From assembly GCA_016296675.1 (NCBI GenBank), contig JAEDIV010000018.1:1-25007 (forward strand): a DNA stretch of 25,007 nucleotides, given 5' to 3'. Position numbers and translations under genes: made by a program. The notes under the pieces are model-generated. The model did not search any database, was not told where the DNA came from, and saw nothing but the letters and a program-made list of their open reading frames with translations. The stretch comes from Clostridia bacterium (GTDB lineage Bacteria; Bacillota; Clostridia; Christensenellales; Aristaeellaceae). This document shows, piece after piece, positions 6,497 through 13,653 of the stretch (position 1 is its first letter; each line of letters opens with the position of its first letter).

Positions 6497-8011
6497 ATGA
6501 ATTTCACGCTCACAAGACAGGCGATAGAAGCCGAAAGGCAATATGAATCCGAAAAAGTGCAGACGCATCTGCGAGCGGAGGCAATGGTGCTGGGCGCAGG
6601 GCGGGAAAACGTGGACGTGCTTTTGTCCGACTGCCGCGTACGCATCACATCTGTTCAGGTTCAGACGGACCGTGTGATTGCGGAAGGAGAGGCGGTATGT
6701 CAGGCGGCATATAAGGTCGGCAGCGAAAAAGGCGCGCGCGCGGCAAACGCCACTTGTCCCATCTCCTGCGCATTTGATATCAAGGGCGTCTTGAGCGGGA
6801 TGACGGCGAGGGTGTTTTCGGAGGCGGACGAGGTTCGTGCGAAATATGAAAACGGCCATATGGTGTTTGACGTTTATCTGACTTTATCTGCCTGCGTCAC
6901 GTCGCTTTTACCGGTCAATGTGATTGTCGGCGTTCAGAACGGAGAGGAGCTTGAAACCATCTATGAACAAATCCGTTCTGTGAAGCTGGCGGCAGAAAGC
7001 GCGGGCACCCAGGTCCTTTCGCAGACGGTTTCGCTGCCGGCGGCGCTGGATGCGAGATATGCGCTCATGGAATGGGCGACGGTCTCCCAGCTGGATCATC
7101 AGAAGGAGCCGGGCGGCATCCGTGTGAGCGGCAATGTTCTTGTAGAAACCGTGATCAGCACGGGGCTTGACGAAAAGCCGGTGCAGCTGGTCCGCTACCG
7201 GCTGCCGCTTGACAGGTTTATGGAGATGCCCGAGTGGCTGACGGAAAATGTATATCTGAATGCGTCTGTTGCCAATGTGAAAACAAACGTCAATCAGGCG
7301 GTTATGGGAGAGGATGCGTCTCTTCTTATGGAGGCGGAGATCGACATCCGCGCATGCGCGATGGGAGAGGACCATGTTAAGGCGCTTACAGACGCATTCT
7401 CAACGGGCGATACGGAGGTGATCTGCGAAAGGAAGGAAACGGAGATGTGTCTGGGTGTTTCGCGCATTTCGATGAACGAGCCGTTTCGCGCGTCGGTGCT
7501 TTTGAAGGACGCATCCGTAAGCGTCGGAGATGTATGCGCGGTCAAGACGAGGGCAAATGTAGGAGAAGTGATCGTCGACGGCGCGCGCACGACCATCACC
7601 GGCATTGTGAATGCGCAGGTGGTCTATATGACGGCAAACGGTGAAAAACTGATGAGCGAAAATCAGGATCTTCCGTTTGAAATTGTGGCGGCCTGCGCGC
7701 TGGATCCCAATCAGCAGATTTCCGTTTCCGCCGTTTCGCCTGAGGGAAACGCGCTCATGTCCGACAGGATCGAAATCAAGTGCATGCTGGTTATGACGTG
7801 CGATAAGCGCATAAGCGGAGTAAGCGCATATGCGGAGAATGTTTTCGCGCAGGGAGCAAACGAAAGGAGAAAGGGCGTGATGATCGTGTGGCCCAGGGAG
7901 GAGGATACGCCGTGGACCATTGCCAGACGGTACCGGACACAGGTCAAAAATGTTGAAAATGCAATTAATGAAAAACAATCGAATCAAAATCCGCTGGTTT
8001 TTAAGCTGTAA
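6497..8011 (+). CDS. sipL: SipL-like spore-coat morphogenesis protein (SPOCS/DUF3794 + LysM)
   Basis: A 504-residue protein that appears to contain three related modules of the SPOCS/DUF3794 type, at roughly residues 25-135, 180-295 and 335-440. Each has a pattern of an N-terminal strand, a V.GE/V.G.V core segment and a closing V.....C motif. It ends with a LysM-like segment (about 458-504) recognisable from DTPWTIARRYRTQV. This order and length match SipL of Clostridioides difficile (about 519 residues), which binds the coat ATPase SpoIVA and anchors the coat on the forespore surface. No signal peptide is visible, consistent with a mother-cell cytosolic role. The ATG at 6497 follows GGGGGGA by six bases; an ATG at 6467 has no site. 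No clear sigma-A promoter is seen upstream, as expected for a sporulation gene. No neighbour is sporulation-related. Confidence 0.85.
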   Translation: MNFTLTRQAIEAERQYESEKVQTHLRAEAMVLGAGRENVDVLLSDCRVRITSVQVQTDRVIAEGEAVCQAAYKVGSEKGARAANATCPISCAFDIKGVLSGMTARVFSEADEVRAKYENGHMVFDVYLTLSACVTSLLPVNVIVGVQNGEELETIYEQIRSVKLAAESAGTQVLSQTVSLPAALDARYALMEWATVSQLDHQKEPGGIRVSGNVLVETVISTGLDEKPVQLVRYRLPLDRFMEMPEWLTENVYLNASVANVKTNVNQAVMGEDASLLMEAEIDIRACAMGEDHVKALTDAFSTGDTEVICERKETEMCLGVSRISMNEPFRASVLLKDASVSVGDVCAVKTRANVGEVIVDGARTTITGIVNAQVVYMTANGEKLMSENQDLPFEIVAACALDPNQQISVSAVSPEGNALMSDRIEIKCMLVMTCDKRISGVSAYAENVFAQGANERRKGVMIVWPREEDTPWTIARRYRTQVKNVENAINEKQSNQNPLVFKL

Positions 8012-8059
8012 TGCGGAATTCTTTGCCTGAAATTGAATAGTAATGAATTAAAAAAATCA

Positions 8060-8088
8060 TTTACATGTGCCCCTATAGACGGTATAAT
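8060..8088 (+). promoter_or_regulatory. Sigma-A promoter of proBA
   Basis: TTTACA (8060-8065), a 17-base spacer and a perfect TATAAT (8083-8088). Transcription would start near 8095, about 23 bases before the proB ATG. The -10 box lies inside the inverted repeat at 8070-8110. Confidence 0.85.
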
Positions 8089-8110
8089 CATACCATACCG
8101 TTTATAGGGG
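8070..8110. promoter_or_regulatory. Palindrome over the proBA promoter and ribosome site (candidate operator)
   Basis: The arms CCCCTATAGACGGTAT (8070-8085) and ATACCGTTTATAGGGG (8095-8110) are complementary at 15 of 16 positions, and the odd one would be a G-U pair in RNA. A nine-base loop separates them. The -10 box spans the left arm and loop, and the proB Shine-Dalgarno sequence (AGGGGG, six bases before the ATG) is in the right arm. Transcripts from the local promoter hold only the right arm, so the repeat acts either as a DNA operator or as a hairpin that masks the ribosome site on read-through RNA. Confidence 0.7.
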
Positions 8111-8117
8111 GCTTATT

Positions 8118-8894
8118 ATGCGTATTGTTATCAAGATCGGCACTTCGTCCATCGCGCATCAGACGGGGCGGCTCAACATAAGAAGAATGGAAGAAATGTG
8201 CAAGGTCTTATCCGACCTGAAAAATGCCGGCCACGAGATTATTCTGGTCTCTTCCGGCGCGATCGGCATGGGCGTTGGAAAGCTGTCTCTGCCCGGAAGG
8301 CCCACGGATATGCCCACCAAGCAGGCGGCGGCAGCGGTCGGCCAGTGCGAGCTCATGTATACGTATGACCGCCTGTTTACCCAATACAACCACACGGTTG
8401 CGCAGGTGCTGATTACGGGCGAAGACGTATTGTCTCCTGTCCGCTGCGCGCATTTTGAAAACACAATGCAAAGACTTCTGGAGCTGGGCGCGCTTCCGAT
8501 TCTGAATGAAAACGATACCGTTGCCACGGATGAAATCATCATGATCGGAGAAAATGATTCCCTCTCCGCCATTGTCGCCGTGGCGATTCATGCGGATCTG
8601 CTCGTTCTTTTAAGCGATATCGACGGGCTTTTCGATTCTGATCCCCGTCAGAACAAGGACGCAAAGATCATCCATGCGGTTTATGAGATGACCGATGAAA
8701 TCTATGCGCTTGCCGGAGGCAAAGGCAGCGAACTGGGTACCGGAGGCATGGCCACAAAGCTCAAGGCGGCGAAGATGGCGATGGATGCAGGCATGGACAT
8801 GGTAATTGCAAACAGCGAACGGCCTGAGATTCTTTACGATATTGCAGAAGGCAAAAATGCGGGCACGCGTTTTTACGGCAAGGAGAAGAAATAA
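8118..8894 (+). CDS. proB: Glutamate 5-kinase
   Basis: Phosphorylates glutamate to glutamyl-5-phosphate, the first step of proline synthesis. The 258-residue protein is an amino acid kinase domain alone: VIKIGTSSI at the N terminus, ILVSSGAIGMG (phosphate binding), ILNENDTVATDEI and FGxND-like GENDSLSAIVA, then LLSDIDGLFDSDP and GTGGMATKLKAA. The PUA domain found at the C terminus of longer ProB proteins (about 367 residues) is absent; the reading frame ends right after the kinase core, which is common in Bacillota and not a truncation. The ATG follows GGGGG by six bases. proA begins one base after the stop, with its ribosome site inside the end of proB, so the two are cotranslated. Feedback inhibition by proline is expected from the family. 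Confidence 0.96.
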   Translation: MRIVIKIGTSSIAHQTGRLNIRRMEEMCKVLSDLKNAGHEIILVSSGAIGMGVGKLSLPGRPTDMPTKQAAAAVGQCELMYTYDRLFTQYNHTVAQVLITGEDVLSPVRCAHFENTMQRLLELGALPILNENDTVATDEIIMIGENDSLSAIVAVAIHADLLVLLSDIDGLFDSDPRQNKDAKIIHAVYEMTDEIYALAGGKGSELGTGGMATKLKAAKMAMDAGMDMVIANSERPEILYDIAEGKNAGTRFYGKEKK

Positions 8895-8895
8895 A

Positions 8896-10146
8896 ATGAC
8901 GACGATTGAAATTCTCAAAAATGCAAAGGCGGCATCGTTTCAGGCAGCGATGCTTACGGAAGAGGAAAAGAACAGCGTCCTTTTGAAAATTGCGGATCAG
9001 CTATTGAATGATAAAGAAGAAATCCTTTCGGAAAACGAAAAGGATGTCATGAAAGCAAAAGATGTTGTCGGAAGCGTTATGATCGACAGACTTACGCTTA
9101 CGGATGCGCGCCTTGACGCCATGGCGGAAAGCGTTAAGGAGGTCTGCCTTCTTTCGGATCCCGTCGGGCGTGTGCTTTCGGAAACTGTCCGCCCCAACGG
9201 GCTGAAGATTCAAAAGATTTCGGTGCCCATGGGCGTTGTTGCGATTATTTTTGAAAGCAGACCGAATGTCGCGCTGGACGCTGCGGTTTTGTGCTTAAAG
9301 AGCGGAAACGCGTGCGTGCTTCGCGGCGGCAAGGAAGCCTATCTGTCCGTGGGTGCAATTGTGAAGTCCATCCGCCGCGCGCTTTTCGAAGCGGGGCTTG
9401 ATGAGAACATGGTTTCTCAGGTGGAGGACGTGACCCGCGAAGGCGCAAATGAACTCATGCGCGCAAGGGGGCTTGTCGATCTGCTCATTCCCCGCGGCGG
9501 CGCAGGGCTGATCCGTGCCTGCGTTGAGAATGCAACAGTGCCGGTCATTGAGACGGGCACGGGCATCTGCCATATTTATGTGGACAAGGATGCAGATCTT
9601 GAAAAAGCGATCAGAATCGCGGTAAACGCCAAGGTGAGCAGACCCAGCGTATGCAACGCCATGGAGAGCATACTGGTTCACAAGGATGTTGCCGAGAGCT
9701 TCCTTCCGATGCTTTATCAGGAGCTTGTTGTACACCGCGAAGGGAACCATCCGGTCGAGCTTCGTCTGGATGAGCGGGCGCAGGCGATCATCCCCGGAAC
9801 CAAGGCCAAAGAAAAGGATTTTGATACGGAGTTTCTGGACTATATTCTCGCGGTATCCGTCGTGGACGACTGCGAACATGCGCTTGGGCATATCCGCGCG
9901 CATTCGACCGGCCATTCGGAATCCATCATAACGGAAAATGCGGATACGGCGGAGAAGTTTTTGAAAGGCGCGGGCAGCGCGGCTGTTTATGTCAATGCTT
10001 CCACGCGCTTTACAGACGGCGGAGAATTCGGCCTTGGATGCGAAATGGGCATTTCGACCCAGAAGCTTCATGCGCGCGGCCCCATGGGACTGGAAGCGAT
10101 GACCGCTTATCAATACAGAATCTACGGAGACGGCCAGATCCGATAG
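8896..10146 (+). CDS. proA: Glutamate-5-semialdehyde dehydrogenase (gamma-glutamyl phosphate reductase)
   Basis: Reduces glutamyl-5-phosphate to glutamate semialdehyde with NADPH, the second proline step; the product cyclises by itself to pyrroline carboxylate. The protein has 416 residues, the family norm. Landmarks are PMGVVAIIFESRPNV (about 111-125), LRGGKEA, LIPRGGAGLI and the catalytic cysteine C253 in SRPSVCNAMES, then FTDGGEFGLGCEMGIST near the end. The ATG at 8896 follows AAGGAG about nine bases away; upstream in-frame starts lie inside proB. It probably channels the labile intermediate with ProB. proC, the last gene of the pathway, is not in the window. No convincing terminator follows. 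Confidence 0.97.
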   Translation: MTTIEILKNAKAASFQAAMLTEEEKNSVLLKIADQLLNDKEEILSENEKDVMKAKDVVGSVMIDRLTLTDARLDAMAESVKEVCLLSDPVGRVLSETVRPNGLKIQKISVPMGVVAIIFESRPNVALDAAVLCLKSGNACVLRGGKEAYLSVGAIVKSIRRALFEAGLDENMVSQVEDVTREGANELMRARGLVDLLIPRGGAGLIRACVENATVPVIETGTGICHIYVDKDADLEKAIRIAVNAKVSRPSVCNAMESILVHKDVAESFLPMLYQELVVHREGNHPVELRLDERAQAIIPGTKAKEKDFDTEFLDYILAVSVVDDCEHALGHIRAHSTGHSESIITENADTAEKFLKGAGSAAVYVNASTRFTDGGEFGLGCEMGISTQKLHARGPMGLEAMTAYQYRIYGDGQIR

Positions 10147-10240
10147 AGAATCTTTTCAAGGCGTGTAGAAATATATGCACCTTACCTGATACGCTTTTTT
10201 TGCTTAAGGGCAAATGAACGAAGAAGGGAGGTGCTTTTTT

Positions 10241-10450
10241 GTGGATATGTCCACCCTGCTTCAGGCGGCTGCCACGCTTTGCGCTGCGTGGGGCGCATTT
10301 TCCGCTTATCGCGCGCGCGACAATGAGCGGGCGGCAACGCTTTCGGAAATACGAAATGAGATCCGGCATATCATTAACCGATTGGACCGGATTGAGAATG
10401 AAATGGGCGTTTCGGGAATCGAACGCAATAAAAGAGAGGAGATTGCATAA
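10241..10450 (+). CDS. Small membrane-anchored coiled-coil protein (phage XhlA/BhlA-like)
   Basis: A 69-residue protein with one hydrophobic segment (about residues 4-21, STLLQAAATLCAAWGAF) and a charged helical tail with heptad spacing (EIRNEIRHIINRLDRIENEM). The GTG at 10241 is preferred because AAGGGAGG lies nine bases upstream; an earlier ATG at 10214 has no site. Small proteins of this shape are found beside holins in phage lysis cassettes (XhlA and BhlA/UviB types), and the next gene is holin-like. I do not recognise a specific family, and no other phage gene is near. The stop TAA and the next ATG are in the same frame, separated only by TAC. Confidence 0.6.
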   Translation: MDMSTLLQAAATLCAAWGAFSAYRARDNERAATLSEIRNEIRHIINRLDRIENEMGVSGIERNKREEIA

Positions 10451-10453
10451 TAC

Positions 10454-10636
10454 ATGCAGAGCAGATGGAAAAGCTGGGCGCTTTGGACCAGCCTGGCCGC
10501 GCTTGCGGCGTTTTGTTTAAAGCAGTTTGCAGGGATCGATTTGGACGAGACGATCAATTCGTTTCTGGACGTATTGCTGCCTGTACTGGTGGCGCTCGGC
10601 GTCGTCAACAATCCGACAACGCCGGATAAGCTGTAG
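10454..10636 (+). CDS. Holin-like small membrane protein
   Basis: Sixty residues: a basic start (MQSRWKSW), a hydrophobic helix (about 8-20), a short acidic turn (GIDLDETI), a second hydrophobic helix (about 34-48) and a closing LGVVNNPTTPDKL. The two-helix layout and the final G(I/V)VNNPT motif resemble small phage holins of Firmicutes (phi-LC3 and Dp-1 types), which form membrane lesions to release endolysin. GGAG lies about 13 bases upstream, longer than ideal, so translation may depend on coupling to the preceding gene. No endolysin or phage structural gene is present. The hairpin at 10654-10720 could terminate its transcript. Confidence 0.6.
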   Translation: MQSRWKSWALWTSLAALAAFCLKQFAGIDLDETINSFLDVLLPVLVALGVVNNPTTPDKL

Positions 10637-10650
10637 AAATTAAAAAACGA

Positions 10651-10679
10651 TTGAATCCCTCCAGGGCAAGTGGTATACT
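10651..10679 (+). promoter_or_regulatory. Sigma-A promoter of the serine hydrolase-nagZ operon
   Basis: TTGAAT (10651-10656), a 17-base spacer and TATACT (10674-10679), each one or two changes from consensus. The predicted start near 10686 leaves a 5' leader of about 37 bases. The promoter is built into the left arm of the inverted repeat at 10654-10715. Confidence 0.65.
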
Positions 10680-10720
10680 GTTTTATACGGATACCAATTG
10701 CTTGCGGGAGGGATTTTTTT
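10654..10720 (+). terminator. Long hairpin with T run: terminator for upstream transcripts, holds the next ribosome site
   Basis: The outer stem AATCCCTCC / GGAGGGATT (10654-10662 / 10707-10715) is followed by inner stems GCAAG / CTTGC (10666-10670 / 10701-10705) and GGTAT / ATACC (10672-10676 / 10691-10695). A run of seven T follows at 10714-10720. It has the form of an intrinsic terminator for RNA coming from the holin genes. Its right arm is also the only ribosome site (GGAGGGA) for the ATG at 10723, so the hairpin would hide that site on any read-through RNA. Confidence 0.7.
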
Positions 10721-10722
10721 AT

Positions 10723-11859
10723 ATGGATTTTTCCAATCTGCGCGTTTTCCTGGATTCGCTGGTCGAAGGGATCATTCCCGGCGTTGATCTTACTGTGTAT
10801 ATCCGCCATAAGCCGGTGTTCAGGCACATGGCGGGCATGAGCGACAAGGAAAAGGGCACGAAAATGACAGGGAATGAAACCTATTTCGGTTACTCCGTCA
10901 CAAAGCTTTTAACCTGTGTCTGCGCGCTGACACTGTTTGAAAAAGGCGCTTTTCTGATGACCGACCCGATCAGGGAATATCTCCCGGAGTTTTCCGATAT
11001 TAAGGTTTCGGTGATTGATCCTGCGGGAAAAATCAATGTAAGGCCTGCCAAACGGGATATCACCTTCCGCGATCTTTTTACCATGACGGCCGGTCTTGAC
11101 TATAATCTTACGACCAAGGAAATTTCTGAAGTTGTGTCAAACACAAACGGAAAAGCGCCTACGCGTGAGATCATGCGCGCAATTGCAAAATCGCCTTTGA
11201 GCTTTGATCCGGGGGAAAGATGGCAGTACAGTCTTTGTCATGACGTCCTGGGCGGCCTTATTGAGGTAATCAGCGGCATGAAATTTGAAACCTATATGAA
11301 AAAGACGCTGTTTGAGCCTCTTGAAATGAAATCCAGCGCCATGCATCTGTCGGATGCGCTCAAAAGCAGGCTGGCCATGCAGTATTTGAATGAGAATGAA
11401 AAGGGCGTAAACCCCATCGGCACGCTGAATCCTTTTGTTCTTGGATCCGAGTATGACAGCGGCGGCGCAGGGCTGATCACGACGGTGGACGATTATATCC
11501 GCTTTGCCGACATGCTGGCCATGGGCGGCGTCGGAATGACGGGGGAAAGGATTCTCTCCAGAGCCTCGATCGAGCTTATGCGCTCAAATCACTTAAACGA
11601 CACGCAGATGAAGGATTTCAACTGGATTCAGATGAGCGGCTACGGCTACGGTCTGGGCGTGCGCACGATGGTGGACAGAACCCGCGGGTCGCTTTCGCCC
11701 GTCGGAGAGTTCGGCTGGGGCGGCGCGGCAGGCGCCTATGTGCTGATTGATCCTGAGCGGGAAATGAGCGTGTATTTTGCGGAGCACATGCGAAACAGCC
11801 TGGAGCCTTTTGTTCATCCGCGCATTCGAAACATTCTGTATACCTGCCTTGAAGCGTAG
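10723..11859 (+). CDS. Beta-lactamase-fold serine hydrolase (AmiE/esterase-like)
   Basis: A 378-residue protein of the class C beta-lactamase/DD-peptidase superfamily (peptidase S12 type). The nucleophile motif SxxK is S58-V-T-K61 in YFGYSVTKLL. The second motif is Y169-S-L in RWQYSLCHD, where the usual Y-x-N asparagine is replaced. FGWGGAAGAY near residue 332 stands in for the third (HxG) motif. No signal peptide or membrane anchor is seen, so a cytosolic role is likely. It lies 15 bases upstream of a NagZ-type glycosidase. In Bacillus subtilis the gene beside nagZ is amiE (ybbE), a serine hydrolase of the same fold acting as muramyl-L-alanine amidase. This context suggests muropeptide recycling, but an esterase role is possible. 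The ATG at 10723 uses the GGAGGG of the upstream hairpin. Confidence 0.86.
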   Translation: MDFSNLRVFLDSLVEGIIPGVDLTVYIRHKPVFRHMAGMSDKEKGTKMTGNETYFGYSVTKLLTCVCALTLFEKGAFLMTDPIREYLPEFSDIKVSVIDPAGKINVRPAKRDITFRDLFTMTAGLDYNLTTKEISEVVSNTNGKAPTREIMRAIAKSPLSFDPGERWQYSLCHDVLGGLIEVISGMKFETYMKKTLFEPLEMKSSAMHLSDALKSRLAMQYLNENEKGVNPIGTLNPFVLGSEYDSGGAGLITTVDDYIRFADMLAMGGVGMTGERILSRASIELMRSNHLNDTQMKDFNWIQMSGYGYGLGVRTMVDRTRGSLSPVGEFGWGGAAGAYVLIDPEREMSVYFAEHMRNSLEPFVHPRIRNILYTCLEA

Positions 11860-11874
11860 AGGAGGATGTGCCTT

Positions 11875-13434
11875 ATGGATATGAAACTCAGACGCAAAAT
11901 CGGTCAGATGATATCGGCGGGCTTTCCTTCGCCCTTTGTGGACGAACAGGCGACAAGGCTTGTAAAAGAGCTGGGCATCGGGAATTTCTTCATTTTTGCC
12001 AGGAACATCGAATCAGCCGAGCAGATCACGCGCCTCAATCATGCGCTTAAGACGCTTGTTTTTGAACAGTGCGGCATACAGCCGTTTATTTCCATCGACC
12101 AGGAAGGCGGTGCGGTTTCGCGCATTGTGGACGGCGCGGCGCTGTTTCCGGGCGCGATGGCGCTGGGCGCGTCAGGCGGAAAATATGCCTATGAATGCGG
12201 CAAAAACAGCGCTGAGATTTTAAGGGCAATGGGCTTTACCACGACTGCTTCCCCGGTTTTGGACGTGAATATTGAGCCTTTGAATCCCATCATTGGCTCG
12301 CGCGCCTATTCGGATGACCCCGATACGGTTTCAAGAATCGGACGCGAAATGATGCGCGGCATTGCCGACGGCGGCCTGATTGCGACGGTCAAGCATTTTC
12401 CGGGACACGGCAATGTGAAAAGCGATTCGCACCTGACGCTTCCCGTCAACGATACCAAGCGGGAAACGCTTGAAGACACCGAGTGGAAGCCGTTCAGGGA
12501 TGCGTTCAAGGCCGGCGCGGATTCCGTCATGAGCGCGCATGTCCTGTTTACGGATGTGGACAGCGAACGCCCTGCAACGCTTTCCAAAGCGTTTTTGACG
12601 GATCTTCTGAGAAACCGCATGGGCTTTTGCGGCGTTGCCGTTACGGACTGCATGGAAATGCAGGCGGTCAAGGCGCTTTACGGAAGCGGCGAAGCGGCGG
12701 TTATGGCGATCGAAGCCGGATGCGACCTTATGACGGTTTCGCATACGTATGAGGCCGCCGAGGAAGTCGTGATGGCGATTGAAAACGCGGTCGAGACGGG
12801 CAGAATTTCGGAAGAAAGAATTGATTTGTCCGTTGCGCGAATCCTTGCGCTCAAGGAAAAATACGGCTTTTCCGGCGCGCCTGAGTTGTCGATGGAAAAA
12901 GCAAAAGCCCTGGCTTACGACAGGGAAAAAATCGATACGCATCTCAAGGCAGCGATGGATTCGATGACGGTGATCGGAAAGAAAGACGGGCTTGCGCTTT
13001 TGAAAAACGCAGTCAGACCCGTGTTCTGCGCGCCGTGTTCCTTTTCTTTGAACAATGCCGAGGAGGATAAGGGCGCCCCGCTCTCCTTTGCGAAAACATG
13101 CGCAAAAGCCTTCGGCGGATCGGCGGTCGATCTTCCGATCAACGAGTTTGACGAAAATAAGATTTCCGAAATTGCAGAGGGCGACAGCGACGTGATTGTC
13201 CTGGGCCTTTACAATGCGCGTTTCCGCGACGGTCAGAAGGCGACTTTGAGGGCGCTTGAGAAAGCGCAAAAGCCCCTTGTCGTCGTGCTTCTGGGCGCGC
13301 CGTATGACGCGGGATGCGTTAAAAAATGCGATCTTCTGGTCGCGGCGTATGAATACACAAATCTTTCCGTCAAGGCGTTTATCGAATGCGTAAAGGCGCA
13401 GACCTTTACCGGCGTTCTTCCTGTAAAACTCTGA
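11875..13434 (+). CDS. nagZ: Glycoside hydrolase family 3 protein, NagZ-type beta-N-acetylglucosaminidase
   Basis: Removes N-acetylglucosamine from cell-wall muropeptides. The N-terminal TIM barrel carries ISIDQEGGAVSR (about 73-84), the NagZ loop KHFPGHGNVKSDSH (173-186, holding the His-Asp pair that serves as acid/base in bacterial NagZ) and the nucleophile Asp258 in VAVTDCMEM. A second domain (about 330-519) follows, as in Bacillus NagZ, so this is the two-domain form. There is no signal peptide, whereas the Bacillus enzyme is exported; a cytosolic enzyme acting on imported fragments is inferred. The ATG at 11875 follows GAGGAGG by nine bases, while the ATG at 11866 touches that site and is too close. 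It is cotranscribed with the serine hydrolase and ends at a good terminator. Confidence 0.92.
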   Translation: MDMKLRRKIGQMISAGFPSPFVDEQATRLVKELGIGNFFIFARNIESAEQITRLNHALKTLVFEQCGIQPFISIDQEGGAVSRIVDGAALFPGAMALGASGGKYAYECGKNSAEILRAMGFTTTASPVLDVNIEPLNPIIGSRAYSDDPDTVSRIGREMMRGIADGGLIATVKHFPGHGNVKSDSHLTLPVNDTKRETLEDTEWKPFRDAFKAGADSVMSAHVLFTDVDSERPATLSKAFLTDLLRNRMGFCGVAVTDCMEMQAVKALYGSGEAAVMAIEAGCDLMTVSHTYEAAEEVVMAIENAVETGRISEERIDLSVARILALKEKYGFSGAPELSMEKAKALAYDREKIDTHLKAAMDSMTVIGKKDGLALLKNAVRPVFCAPCSFSLNNAEEDKGAPLSFAKTCAKAFGGSAVDLPINEFDENKISEIAEGDSDVIVLGLYNARFRDGQKATLRALEKAQKPLVVVLLGAPYDAGCVKKCDLLVAAYEYTNLSVKAFIECVKAQTFTGVLPVKL

Positions 13435-13452
13435 TTTTTTTTGAAAAACCAT

Positions 13453-13495
13453 GGCCGCAGGCGTTCAAATATACGCCTGTGGTCGTTTTATTTTG
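13453..13495 (+). terminator. Intrinsic terminator after nagZ
   Basis: The stem GGCCGCAGGCGT / ACGCCTGTGGTC (13453-13464 / 13473-13484) has an eight-base loop and is followed by GTTTTATTTT. Two positions would be G-U pairs. Confidence 0.85.
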
Positions 13496-13613
13496 CTTAT
13501 GGTAATAGAAATCCTATTTGAAAAAAGTTGTCAAAAAAGGTGACATACGCGCGATTCCCGGGGAAATTCCGAAAAATAAAAAAATTTTGTCTGATATGGT
13601 ATATATAAATAGC

Positions 13614-13647
13614 ATCACTCATATAGATATATTGTGAAAGGAGTGAT
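13614..13647 (+). promoter_or_regulatory. Short inverted repeat holding the ribosome site of the 13654 gene
   Basis: ATCACTC (13614-13620) and GAGTGAT (13641-13647) can pair over a 20-base A/T-rich loop; the ribosome site AAAGGAG overlaps the right arm. Upstream, TGATATGGT (13592-13600) resembles an extended -10 box but has no convincing -35. The repeat may tune translation, or be chance in an A/T-rich leader. Confidence 0.4.
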
Positions 13648-13653
13648 CGCAAA

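Noticed and set aside
8806..8895. Longer proA start inside proB
   Set aside because: The extra residues are not ProA-like and the ATG at 8896 has AAGGAG at the right distance.
10147..10205. Terminator after proA
   Set aside because: Only a four-pair GCGT/ACGC stem with a long loop precedes the T run; another weak stem is not followed by T. Too poor to call.
12331..13452. A 373-codon open frame on the minus strand opposite nagZ
   Set aside because: It lies wholly under a clear family 3 glycosidase, has no ribosome site and its translation is Arg/His-rich without motifs.
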